Shown here piece after piece: positions 1 through 6,850 of a DNA stretch of 11,964 nt; the first letter of the stretch is position 1; each line of letters begins with the position of its first letter. The notes below the pieces were generated by a model. That model did no database searches. It was not told the origin of the DNA and saw nothing but the letters and a program-made list of their open reading frames with translations. Source of the DNA: an uncultured Clostridium sp. (lineage in GTDB: Bacteria; Bacillota; Clostridia; Lachnospirales; Lachnospiraceae); assembly GCA_900540335.1 (NCBI GenBank), contig UQFC01000085.1:1-11964 (forward strand), given 5' to 3'. The position numbers and the translations under genes were made by a program.

Positions 1-393
1 CTTATTACCTTTTCCCTGTCCAAGCCTCTGGGCGCCTATCAGCTGGGGGAGTCTTATGCCCGGAGCATGGGGGTCAACGTCAGAACCCTGCGGGTATGGA
101 TGGTTCTTCTTTCCAGTGTGCTGTCTGCATGTATCGTGTCCTTTGCAGGACCGGTTTCTTTTGTAGGCATTGCCACGCCCCATCTGGTCAAGCGTCTTTT
201 TGGCTCTTCCAGACCTCTTCTGATGATTCCGGCATGTTTCCTGGGGGGAAGCGTATTCTGCCTGTTCTGTGATTTGCTGGCAAGAAATCTGTTTGCGCCG
301 ACAGAACTGAATATCAGTACGGTGACAGCAATTTTCGGAGCGCCGGTGGTACTTTGGGTGATGGCAAAGCAGAGAAAGGACAGAGGACTGTAA
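1..393 (+). CDS. FecCD-family ABC transporter permease, C-terminal part
   Basis: This is the C-terminal 130 residues of an inner-membrane permease for iron-siderophore, heme or cobalamin uptake; the start lies upstream of the window. The reading frame is open from base 1. It shows the FecCD/BtuC hallmark LGESYARSMGVNV (about residues 16-28 of the fragment), which in the family lies in the cytoplasmic loop contacting the ATPase. The segment FAGPVSFVGIATPHLVKRLFG and a final hydrophobic helix ending FGAPVVLWVMAKQRK follow, as expected for this family's C-terminus. The stop codon overlaps the ATG of the downstream ATPase by one base (TAATG), so the two are translationally coupled parts of one transporter. 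The substrate cannot be read from this fragment. Confidence 0.93.
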   Translation, partial: LITFSLSKPLGAYQLGESYARSMGVNVRTLRVWMVLLSSVLSACIVSFAGPVSFVGIATPHLVKRLFGSSRPLLMIPACFLGGSVFCLFCDLLARNLFAPTELNISTVTAIFGAPVVLWVMAKQRKDRGL

Positions 394-1505
394 TGGAGTA
401 TTATTTTCAGACAGAAGGGTATTCTGTGGGATATGACGGAAAACCCCTGATTCGCCAGATTGAAATTGGAATACAGAAAGGGGAAATCCTGACTCTGATC
501 GGGCCGAACGGAGCCGGAAAGTCTACGGTTTTAAAAAGCATTGCAGGGCAGCTTGAGACAATTGCAGGAACGGCTTATCTGGACGGCAGAGAGCTTGGAA
601 GGATGTCCGGGCCGGAATTAGCCAGAAAAATGGCAGTGGTATTTACAGAACGGCTGAAAGCAGAGCTGATGACCTGTGAGGATGTGGTGGCTACGGGAAG
701 ATATCCCTACACAGGCCATTTTGGAATTCTGACGAAGAAGGACAGGGAAGCAGTGCATGAGGCTATGAAGCTGGTTCATGTAACGGAAATCCGGGACCGG
801 GATTTTTCGAAAATCAGTGATGGACAGAGACAGAGGGTGATGCTTGCAAGAGCAATCTGCCAGGAGCCGGAGATTGTGATTTTAGATGAGCCCACCTCGT
901 TTCTTGATATTAAATACAAGCTGGAATTTTTGTCTGTGCTGCAGGAACTGCGGCTGAAGAGAGGTCTGACGGTAATCATGTCTCTTCATGAGCTGGAGCT
1001 GGCAGAACGTGTTTCAGATAAAATTCTCTGCATCCGCGGGGAGTTTGCAGACCGGTTTGGAAGGGCTGAGGAAATTTTTCGTCCGGGATACATCCGGAGT
1101 CTTTTTTCCATGGAAGCAGGCAGCTTTGACGAGGAAAACACCAGTATGGAGCTGCAGGCTCCTTCCGGAGAACCGAAGGTTTTTGTCATAGCAGGCTGCG
1201 GCACTGGGAGAGGCGTTTTCCGGGAACTTCAGAGAAGGGGCATCCCGTTTATAACGGGAATTTTATTTGACAATGATGTGGACTATCCGCCGGCCGCAGC
1301 TCTGGCCTCGGAAGTGATTGGGACAAAGGGACTGGAGCCGATTGGAGAGGAAACGGTCCGGAGGGCAAAGCAGCGGATAGACAGCTGCAGCTGCGTTATC
1401 TGCTGCAGAAAACAATTTGGAAGTCTGGAAAAGGCAAATGAAGAGCTTTGGCTGTATGCGAAGGCCGGAAAAAAGAAGATGGTATTTGCAGGTTTTGAGG
1501 AATAA
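393..1505 (+). CDS. FecE-type ABC transporter ATP-binding protein with C-terminal extra domain
   Basis: This 370-residue ATPase should energise the upstream permease. I place the start at 393, inside TAATG, because AGAGGA lies 5 bases upstream and the fold begins at once with MEYYFQTEGYSVGY; an upstream in-frame ATG at 354 would lie deep in the permease gene. Walker A is GPNGAGKST (37-45), the signature is ISDGQRQR (141-148, SDGQ instead of the usual SGGE/SGGQ), Walker B is EIVILDEPTS (160-169), and the switch histidine is H199. The Q-loop region reads VVFTERLK (82-89) and lacks the usual glutamine. FecE-like ATPases are normally about 250-260 residues. Here about 110 more follow, beginning KVFVIAGCGTGRG (262-274), which looks like a nucleotide-binding or Rossmann-like fold. 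Substrate (siderophore, heme or corrinoid) is unresolved. Confidence 0.92.
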   Translation: MEYYFQTEGYSVGYDGKPLIRQIEIGIQKGEILTLIGPNGAGKSTVLKSIAGQLETIAGTAYLDGRELGRMSGPELARKMAVVFTERLKAELMTCEDVVATGRYPYTGHFGILTKKDREAVHEAMKLVHVTEIRDRDFSKISDGQRQRVMLARAICQEPEIVILDEPTSFLDIKYKLEFLSVLQELRLKRGLTVIMSLHELELAERVSDKILCIRGEFADRFGRAEEIFRPGYIRSLFSMEAGSFDEENTSMELQAPSGEPKVFVIAGCGTGRGVFRELQRRGIPFITGILFDNDVDYPPAAALASEVIGTKGLEPIGEETVRRAKQRIDSCSCVICCRKQFGSLEKANEELWLYAKAGKKKMVFAGFEE

Positions 1506-1526
1506 AGCTGTCTGCAAAAGAGAGAA

Positions 1527-1564
1527 GGAGAGGCTGTTTCGGATTCAGCCTCTCCTCATTTTTT
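1527..1564 (+). terminator. Intrinsic terminator of the ABC transporter operon
   Basis: A perfect 10-bp stem (GGAGAGGCTG at 1527-1536 with CAGCCTCTCC at 1546-1555) and a 9-base loop are followed by TCATTTTTT. It begins 21 bases after the ATPase stop codon. Its 3' arm and T-run lie inside the 3' end of the convergent phosphatidyltransferase gene, whose stop codon (1545-1547) sits at the loop/stem border. On the opposite strand the tract after the stem is pyrimidine-rich, so it may work in both directions. Confidence 0.85.
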
Positions 1565-2102
1565 CAAAAACAGGAATATACAATACCAGAGTCACTGCCA
1601 TAACAGCCATCATCAGGAGAATCAGGGTATTGGCAGCGGCGCGGGGCAAATCAACAGCAAGAAACAGCACCAGCATTCCAACAAACAGAAGAGCAGTGCA
1701 GACCTTTCCAAACCACATGGCGCCGTTTAGTCTTTTGCCCTTTTTTAACAGAATCAGGCCCATCACAGCCATGTAGCCTTCTTTTATCAGCAGCAGTCCA
1801 AACAGAGCCCACATCAGGGGATAACGGACAGCAAGACAAAAGGCCAGAGCCCCGTGGGTCAGCTTGTCGGCAAAGGGATCCAGAAATTTTCCGAACTCGG
1901 TGATCATGTTAAATTTTCTGGCTACCAGTCCGTCCAGCATATCAGTCAGACTGGAAATCAAAACTACGGCTGCGGCAATCCAGATATCCTGCTTCGTCTC
2001 TGCAGTGAGGTAGAGAAAACAGAAGACGGGAATCATCAGGATTCGAAAATATCCCATCAGATTGGGAATGGAAAAGAGTTCATGGCGGTCGATGTGTTTC
2101 AT
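1545..2102 (-). CDS. CDP-alcohol phosphatidyltransferase (PgsA-like)
   Basis: This 185-residue integral membrane enzyme transfers a phosphatidyl group from CDP-diacylglycerol to an alcohol, most often glycerol-3-phosphate in this size class. The complete family motif D-x2-DG-x2-AR-x8-G-x3-D-x3-D is present: D54, D57-G58, A61-R62, G71, D75 and D79. These four aspartates bind metal and substrate in the family. Several hydrophobic helices (about 20-34, 40-52, 83-100 and 120-180) fit a six-helix fold. The start at 2102 has AGGAGG 7 bases upstream; the in-frame ATG at 2177 has no such site and would cross the promoter. The alcohol substrate cannot be decided from sequence, and this may be a second paralogue beside a housekeeping pgsA elsewhere. 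It stands alone, divergent from the MATE gene. Confidence 0.9.
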   Translation of the reverse strand: MKHIDRHELFSIPNLMGYFRILMIPVFCFLYLTAETKQDIWIAAAVVLISSLTDMLDGLVARKFNMITEFGKFLDPFADKLTHGALAFCLAVRYPLMWALFGLLLIKEGYMAVMGLILLKKGKRLNGAMWFGKVCTALLFVGMLVLFLAVDLPRAAANTLILLMMAVMAVTLVLYIPVFEKMRRG

Positions 2103-2124
2103 GGCCTCACCTCCTAATGAAGTC

Positions 2125-2153
2125 ATTATACCATTTTTAGAGGGGAATACCAA
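2125..2153 (-). promoter_or_regulatory. Promoter of the phosphatidyltransferase gene
   Basis: On the minus strand a perfect TATAAT (2130-2125) preceded by TGG forms an extended -10. It lies 17 bases from TTGGTA (2153-2148, 4 of 6 matches to TTGACA). It is 23 bases upstream of the start codon. Confidence 0.65.
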
Positions 2154-2170
2154 TGGGAAATATGCTCCGC

Positions 2171-2199
2171 TTGACAAAAATCGGGAAAAATTTTATGAT
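2171..2199 (+). promoter_or_regulatory. Promoter of the MATE transporter gene
   Basis: A perfect TTGACA (2171-2176), a 17-base spacer and TATGAT (2194-2199) form a near-consensus vegetative promoter. It lies 40 bases upstream of the MATE start and is back-to-back with the phosphatidyltransferase promoter. I see no operator-like palindrome around it, so expression may be constitutive. Confidence 0.85.
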
Positions 2200-2238
2200 A
2201 GTAGGATGCTGTTTTGAGTCGGGAGTAAGGAGGATATG

Positions 2239-3579
2239 ATGAAAGAAAAAAAACTTGATTTATGCAGAGATCAGGTGACCTCTGTGTTTTTTCAATTTCT
2301 GATTCCATCCATTGGCGCAACGCTGGTAAATTCCATCTATATTCTTGGCGATACCATACTGGTAGGGCGGGGAGTGGGAAGCATGGGAATTGCAGCTCTG
2401 AATCTGCTGCTTCCGGTGTTTTCTCTGTTTTTTGCCACAGGAATGATGTTTGGAGTAGGAGGAAGCGTCCTGTTTTCCTTTGATAAGGGAAGGAAGGATG
2501 AGGCAGCAGCAAGAGAGCATTTTTCAGCAGCCCTGGTTGGAACTGTGATAATGGCTATTTTTTATGAAATTGTCTGCGGACTGTATTTTGACCCCATTAC
2601 TGCATTTCTCGGAAGAAATGAGGCAATGGATGAGATGGTAAGAAGCTATGGCCGGATTCTCACGGCAGGCTGCCCGGTGTTCCTGCTGTCATCGTTTCTT
2701 CAGGCCTTTGTGAGAAATGACAGAGCGCCGAAGGTGGCAATGGCAGCAGTGATTACAGGCGGAGTCAGCAATGTGATTCTGGACTATATTTTTATGTTTC
2801 CCATGAAAATGGGGATGGCCGGAGGTGCGCTGGCTACGGTGCTGGGTTCGGTGATTACTGTGGCAATTCTTCTCAGCCATTTTTTCAGCAGCAGCAATAC
2901 CCTGAAGTTTACCAGGCATTTTCGGCTGAAGGCCATTGGGGAGGTGGCTGTTAACGGCCTTTCCAGCTTTATTCTGGATCTTTCCAGCGGAGTGGTGATT
3001 CTTCTGTTTAACCGCCAGCTTCTGTACTGGGTTGGCGATATGGGCGTAATGGTTTACGGCATTGTTTCCAACAGCGTTCTGATGGTTAATTCCATCAGCA
3101 ATGGTATCAGTCAGGCATCCCAGCCTCTGATGGCTATAAACAACGGAGCCGGTCTTCAGGAACGGGTAAATCAGACCTTCCGGCTGGCAAGAAGATTTTC
3201 CGTGGGAACGGGAATTTTCTTTACGGCTCTGGGACTTCTGGCTCCGGCCTTTGTGGTGCGGGTGTTCGTTTTGCCCACACCGGAGATTCTTGCCATGGCT
3301 GTTCCGGCAGTGCGGATCTATTTCCTGGCATTTTTAACAACAGGAATCAATCTGCTCCTGGCTACATATTTCCAGTCTGTGTTGATGCCTGGATGCGCCC
3401 TGGTTCTTTCCCTTTGCCGCGGTGTGATTTTTTCAGGTATTCTTGTTTACCTGCTTCCCCTTCTTGTGGGAGTAGACGGAATCTGGGCGGCTATGCCTGT
3501 GGCTGAGTTTCTGGCCCTGATACTTGGAATCCTGATGAAAAAGCGGGGAAAGAGGAAAAACAGCCGGGAAAACGGGTGA
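2239..3579 (+). CDS. MATE-family multidrug efflux transporter
   Basis: This 446-residue integral membrane protein belongs to the multidrug and toxic compound extrusion family, Na+ or H+ antiporters that export cationic drugs or metabolites. The N-terminal half has the typical IPSIGATLVNSIYILGDTILVG stretch, followed by alternating hydrophobic segments consistent with 12 transmembrane helices in two MatE repeats. The second repeat begins near EVAVNGLSSFILDLSSG (about residue 235). Length is normal for the family. Two ATGs stand in tandem (2236 and 2239). AAGGAGG ends at 2233, so the second ATG has the better 5-base spacing. The C-terminus is short and basic (KKRGKRKN). The gene is monocistronic and its stop lies only 8 bases from the convergent branching enzyme stop, with no clear terminator between. 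The substrate is unknown. Confidence 0.93.
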   Translation: MKEKKLDLCRDQVTSVFFQFLIPSIGATLVNSIYILGDTILVGRGVGSMGIAALNLLLPVFSLFFATGMMFGVGGSVLFSFDKGRKDEAAAREHFSAALVGTVIMAIFYEIVCGLYFDPITAFLGRNEAMDEMVRSYGRILTAGCPVFLLSSFLQAFVRNDRAPKVAMAAVITGGVSNVILDYIFMFPMKMGMAGGALATVLGSVITVAILLSHFFSSSNTLKFTRHFRLKAIGEVAVNGLSSFILDLSSGVVILLFNRQLLYWVGDMGVMVYGIVSNSVLMVNSISNGISQASQPLMAINNGAGLQERVNQTFRLARRFSVGTGIFFTALGLLAPAFVVRVFVLPTPEILAMAVPAVRIYFLAFLTTGINLLLATYFQSVLMPGCALVLSLCRGVIFSGILVYLLPLLVGVDGIWAAMPVAEFLALILGILMKKRGKRKNSRENG

Positions 3580-3587
3580 CAATTTGG

Positions 3588-5390
3588 TTATGATTCTGTT
3601 TCTGTGATTTTGAAGCACTGTCCGGAGAAGGGCGCCAGAGTAATCTGGAATCCGTTCTTTTCCGGGCAGTGTTTTGCTTTTGATTTCTTTGTCCGGCCGC
3701 CGTATTCCTGCCAGTCTGTATTGATCAGCGGTTCCAGCCAGCGGACATTTCCGGGAAGGGACAGGCCGGAAACCGTATAGGGCTGATCGGAAAACTGGAA
3801 AAGGAAGAGGATTCTCTGTTTTTGGCAGCGCCGTTCAAAGATGTAGCAGCAGGAGCCGTCCTTGTCTGATTTCAGCCACCGGAAGCCGGAGGGACTGTAG
3901 TCCTCCCGGTAAAGGGCAGGCGTATTCAGATACAGGGTATTGATTTCCCTCATAAACCGGAGAAAGGCATCGTGAATCGGGAATTTCAGAAGACACCAGT
4001 CCTGTTCCCGCTTTTCGTCCCATTCGCGAAGCTGTCCCATTTCATTTCCCATAAAATTCAGCTTTTTTCCGGGATGAGCCATCATGTACAGATAGAAAGC
4101 CCGGCCCTGCGGAAATTTCCCCTCGTAATCGCCGTACATTTTCTGAAGAATCGTGGCTTTTCCGTGAACCACCTCATCATGGGAAAGAGGAAGAAGATAC
4201 CGTTCCTGATAGTAATACTGCATGGAAAAGGTCAGTTCATGATAATGCTCCGGACGAAGCCGGGGCTCTGTCTGAAAATAACAGAGGGTATCGTGCATCC
4301 AGCCCAGATCCCATTTGTAGTCAAAGCCCAGTCCGCCTTCGCAGACCGGCCTGGTGACACCGGGATAATTGGTGGAATCTTCAGCTATAAGCATGGCATC
4401 GGGGAAGCGTTTTTTCAGACCCTGGTTCATGCCGCGGAGAAACTGAAGGGAGGGATGATTTTCTCCCCGCTCCGGCTGTCCCTGCCAGTAAATCAGATTT
4501 CGCACCGCATCCATTCTCAGACCGTCAAAATGGTATTCCTGCAGCCAGTAGCAGGCGGCAGACTGGAGAAAACTGCGCACCTCGCCGCGGGAGTGCATAA
4601 AGTTGCAGCTTCCCCATTCGCTTCGTCCCACATCCCGGTGAGGATATTCGTACAGAGCTGTTCCGTCGTAATTCCACAGAGCATAATCATCTACGGCAAA
4701 GTGAACGGGAACAAAATCAAGAAGCACGCCAATCTGATTGCGATGGCAGAGATCTACAAATTTCTGAAGCTGTTTTGGAGTTCCGTAGCGGGATGTGGGG
4801 GCGAAAAATCCGGTGTTCTGATAGCCCCAGGATTCATCTGAGGGATGTTCAGAAAGAGGCATCAGCTCCACATAGTTGTAGCCGTTTTTCTTCAGCCATG
4901 GAATCAGCAGCTTTGCCAGCTCCTCGTAGTTGTACCAGTCCTCCGGACCATCGCCTTTTTTCTTCCAGGAGCCGGCGTGAAGTTCGTAAATATTGACGGC
5001 CTGGTGAAATGCAGAGCTGCGGCCGGCCATCCATTCCTGATCACGGAAAGAATGGTGCTTCAGGCTGCAGATTACGGAAGCGTTGTGCGGCCGGAGCTCG
5101 GAAGAGAGTCCGTAGGGATCGCAGTGATCCAGAAAAGAACCGTCCTGGCGGTAAATCCGGTATTTGTACCGCATGGATTCTTTTGCCTCCGGGACAGTGA
5201 CCTCCCAGAAGTTTCCGTCATAGATTTTTTCCATGGGCGTTTCCTGCCACTGGTTGAAATCGCCAATCAGAGAAATCCGTAAGGCATTGGGGGCAAAGGT
5301 GCGAAAGGTGGTTCCCCGGCTGGAGACCTGTGCGCCCAGATATTTCCATGCTTCAAATTCTTCTCCCATATAAAATCCGTAAAAATCCAT
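3588..5390 (-). CDS. glgB: 1,4-alpha-glucan branching enzyme (GH13)
   Basis: This cytoplasmic enzyme makes alpha-1,6 branches in glycogen by cutting alpha-1,4 chains and re-attaching them. At 600 residues it lacks the extra N-terminal module of E. coli GlgB. A CBM48-type domain (about 20-105) comes first, then the GH13 barrel with ELHAGSW (136-142), ELMPLSEHP and SWGYQNTGFFAPTSRYG. The catalytic residues are all present: nucleophile D294 (GLRMDAVRN), acid/base E337 (LIAEDS) and D405 (LSHDEVVHGK). A beta-sandwich C-terminal domain ends the protein. Two tandem ATGs occur; GGAGG stands 2 bases from the first (5393) and 5 from the second (5390), which I prefer. No other glycogen gene is in view, so this is an orphan copy, divergent from a TetR regulator. 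Confidence 0.95.
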   Translation of the reverse strand: MDFYGFYMGEEFEAWKYLGAQVSSRGTTFRTFAPNALRISLIGDFNQWQETPMEKIYDGNFWEVTVPEAKESMRYKYRIYRQDGSFLDHCDPYGLSSELRPHNASVICSLKHHSFRDQEWMAGRSSAFHQAVNIYELHAGSWKKKGDGPEDWYNYEELAKLLIPWLKKNGYNYVELMPLSEHPSDESWGYQNTGFFAPTSRYGTPKQLQKFVDLCHRNQIGVLLDFVPVHFAVDDYALWNYDGTALYEYPHRDVGRSEWGSCNFMHSRGEVRSFLQSAACYWLQEYHFDGLRMDAVRNLIYWQGQPERGENHPSLQFLRGMNQGLKKRFPDAMLIAEDSTNYPGVTRPVCEGGLGFDYKWDLGWMHDTLCYFQTEPRLRPEHYHELTFSMQYYYQERYLLPLSHDEVVHGKATILQKMYGDYEGKFPQGRAFYLYMMAHPGKKLNFMGNEMGQLREWDEKREQDWCLLKFPIHDAFLRFMREINTLYLNTPALYREDYSPSGFRWLKSDKDGSCCYIFERRCQKQRILFLFQFSDQPYTVSGLSLPGNVRWLEPLINTDWQEYGGRTKKSKAKHCPEKNGFQITLAPFSGQCFKITETES

Positions 5391-5574
5391 CATATCCTCC
5401 TGTTTTTTCTTTTCCCGTACCTGTGGGCAGGGAAGTCTGACTTATCTGCCAGGAATCTTGAGTTCCTGTGGTTTTCTGAGTATAATGAGTATAATGCGGA
5501 GAAACGAAAAATTCTATCATCAATATTGACAGAAAGTATGATAAACGACATTTTGTTGAAAAGGTTGGTTTTTT
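5391..5574. promoter_or_regulatory. Divergent glgB/tetR control region with several inverted repeats
   Basis: This 184-base region separates two divergent genes. It holds an 11-base palindrome AAGTC-T-GACTT (5433-5443), an inverted repeat CAGGAA-N7-TTCCTG (5450-5468) and a direct repeat GAGTATAAT twice in tandem (5478-5486 and 5487-5495). The CAGGAA repeat spans the -35 element of the tetR promoter. These are candidate sites for autoregulation by the adjacent TetR protein, but none is proven. I do not see a good consensus promoter for glgB; on its strand two TATACT hexamers occur within the tandem repeat without a matching -35. Confidence 0.5.
5458..5486 (+). promoter_or_regulatory. Candidate promoter of the tetR-thiE-like unit
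   Basis: TTGAGT (5458-5463), a 17-base spacer and a perfect TATAAT (5481-5486) point toward the TetR gene, leaving an untranslated leader of about 80 bases. A second TATAAT follows 9 bases later (5490-5495). A lone TTGACA at 5526-5531 has no fitting -10. Confidence 0.6.
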
Positions 5575-6159
5575 ATGATGGATATGAGGGTGAAGAAAAC
5601 AAAAAGGAGCATTATCAATGCATTTTTGGAGCTGCGGTCGAAAATGCCCCTGGAAAAAATCAGGGTAAATGAGCTGTGCCGGATTGCTGAAATTAACAAA
5701 TCTACATTTTATTCCCATTATCAGGATATTTACCAGCTGTCAGAAGAGGTAGAGCAGGAGGCGATTCAGTCTTATCTGGATATTCCGCATCCGGAATATG
5801 TCCTTCACAATACGGAAGGATTTGTAAGGGAGCTGTTTCAGGCTTTTTATGCCCATGAAAGGCTGTTTCGTATTCTGTTTTCCGGAAGCCGGAGCAGCGT
5901 GCTGACAGAAAAGATTGCGGAGGGACTTCGGGATCTGATTCTCAGACAGTACCCGCAGTATGCGGATAATCCGGCGTTTCATACGCTGATTACCTACCGG
6001 GTTTACGGGGGCTGCTATGCATTTCAGGAAAGCAAAACCTATGGGGAAGAGCTGGTGATTCCACTGATTGGAAAGCTGGCAGGGCAGGATTTTGAGGAAT
6101 TCGGTTTGCAAAAAACAGAAGAAAAGGACAGAAAATATGAGCAAAAAAACAGGATATGA
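5575..6159 (+). CDS. TetR/AcrR-family transcriptional regulator
   Basis: This 194-residue protein has a TetR-type N-terminal DNA-binding domain at about residues 8-60. The helix-turn-helix is IRVNELCRIAEINKSTFYSHYQDIYQL, with the diagnostic STFYSHY recognition helix end. The helical C-terminal two thirds would hold the ligand pocket and dimer interface, and they resemble the clostridial class with a weakly conserved effector domain. Three in-frame ATGs lie at 5575, 5578 and 5584; the ribosome site is weak (AAAAGG about 12 bases upstream), so the exact start is uncertain. The gene overlaps, or nearly abuts, the thiE-like gene on the same strand, so the two are probably cotranscribed. It may regulate itself, the divergent glgB, or both. 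The effector is unknown. Confidence 0.88.
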   Translation: MMDMRVKKTKRSIINAFLELRSKMPLEKIRVNELCRIAEINKSTFYSHYQDIYQLSEEVEQEAIQSYLDIPHPEYVLHNTEGFVRELFQAFYAHERLFRILFSGSRSSVLTEKIAEGLRDLILRQYPQYADNPAFHTLITYRVYGGCYAFQESKTYGEELVIPLIGKLAGQDFEEFGLQKTEEKDRKYEQKNRI

Positions 6160-6799
6160 GAACATGATTGCAGTAACAAACCGGCAGCTTTATCTTCAGG
6201 CAGCGGAGAGATCCAGGTGCCGGAACGGGGAAGAAAATGAGGTTCTGAAAGAGGATTTTATCCCTGGATCCTGCTCCTGGAACCGGTATCTGGATCAGAC
6301 AGAACAGGTACTTTCTCTTTCTCCCAAAGCGCTTGTTCTGCGGGAAAAGGATTTGAAACCGGAGATTTATAAGGCCCTGGCGGCAGAGGTAACAGCCATG
6401 TGCAAAGCTGCGGAAACAGAGTGTATTCTCCATGGTTTTTCAGAGGAGGCAAAGGCCCTTTCCTGGAGGAAGATTCATCTTCCCCTGAGACTTTTGCGGG
6501 AGCTTCCGTCCCTTGATTTTTTTGAAAAAAAAGGAACCTCTGTCCATTCTCTGGAGGAAGCCAGAGAGGCAGAGGCCCTTGGTGCAAACTACTTATTTGC
6601 CGGAAATATTTTTGAAACGGACTGTAAAAAAGGTCTTCCGGGAAGAGGTCTTTCCTTCCTGAAAGAAGTGTGCAGCCAGGTTTCTGTTCCTGTATACGGA
6701 ATCGGCGGAATCACTCCTGAACGCATGGAAGAGCTTCTTTTGGCAGGGGCTGCCGGAGGCTGCATGATGTCCGGATTTTTAAAGATTCAGGGAAAATAA
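6137..6799 (+). CDS. Thiamine phosphate synthase/TenI-like protein, atypical active site
   Basis: The protein is 220 residues from 6137, or 211 from ATG 6164. AAGGA stands 8 bases before 6137 and AGGA 9 bases before 6164; MIAVTNRQL at 6164 matches the usual family start, so both are possible. ThiE/TenI features are the first strand (IAVTNR), LREKDL (68-73), GTSVHSLEEA (133-142), a phosphate-binding PGRG and YGIGGITPE (187-195). ThiE joins HMP diphosphate and thiazole phosphate to thiamine phosphate; TenI is a thiazole tautomerase. The ThiE signature with the metal-binding N-D pair is replaced by CILHGFSEEA (96-105), and the HLGQ-D motif by IHLPLRLL, so catalysis as ThiE is doubtful. About 25 residues are inserted after the first strand. 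It overlaps the TetR gene by 23 bases if 6137 is used. The thiW-thiM operon lies nearby on the other strand. Confidence 0.8.
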   Translation: MSKKTGYENMIAVTNRQLYLQAAERSRCRNGEENEVLKEDFIPGSCSWNRYLDQTEQVLSLSPKALVLREKDLKPEIYKALAAEVTAMCKAAETECILHGFSEEAKALSWRKIHLPLRLLRELPSLDFFEKKGTSVHSLEEAREAEALGANYLFAGNIFETDCKKGLPGRGLSFLKEVCSQVSVPVYGIGGITPERMEELLLAGAAGGCMMSGFLKIQGK

Positions 6800-6813
6800 G
6801 AGGTATGGAAGAC

Positions 6814-6850
6814 GGGTCAGAGGGATGATTCAAAGGTTCCTCTGACTTTT
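6814..6850 (+). terminator. Probable terminator after the thiE-like gene
   Basis: GTCAGAGG (6816-6823) pairs with CCTCTGAC (6839-6846), extended inward by a G-U and an A-U pair, and TTTT follows. It lies 16 bases past the thiE-like stop codon. The stem covers the stop codon of the convergent iadA (6817-6819). The T-run is short, so efficiency is uncertain. Confidence 0.6.

Noticed and set aside
354..392. Upstream ATG as start of the ABC ATPase
   Set aside because: It would overlap the permease by 40 bases and add residues not seen in the family, while the ATG at 393 has a ribosome site and a TAATG coupling.
2236..2241. First of two tandem ATGs as the MATE start
   Set aside because: AAGGAGG would be only 2 bases away; the second ATG has better spacing. 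The same reasoning was used for glgB at 5393 versus 5390.
3972..4841. Long plus-strand reading frame (289 codons) inside glgB
   Set aside because: It is fully antisense to a well-conserved enzyme with all catalytic motifs, and its translation matches no family I recognise.
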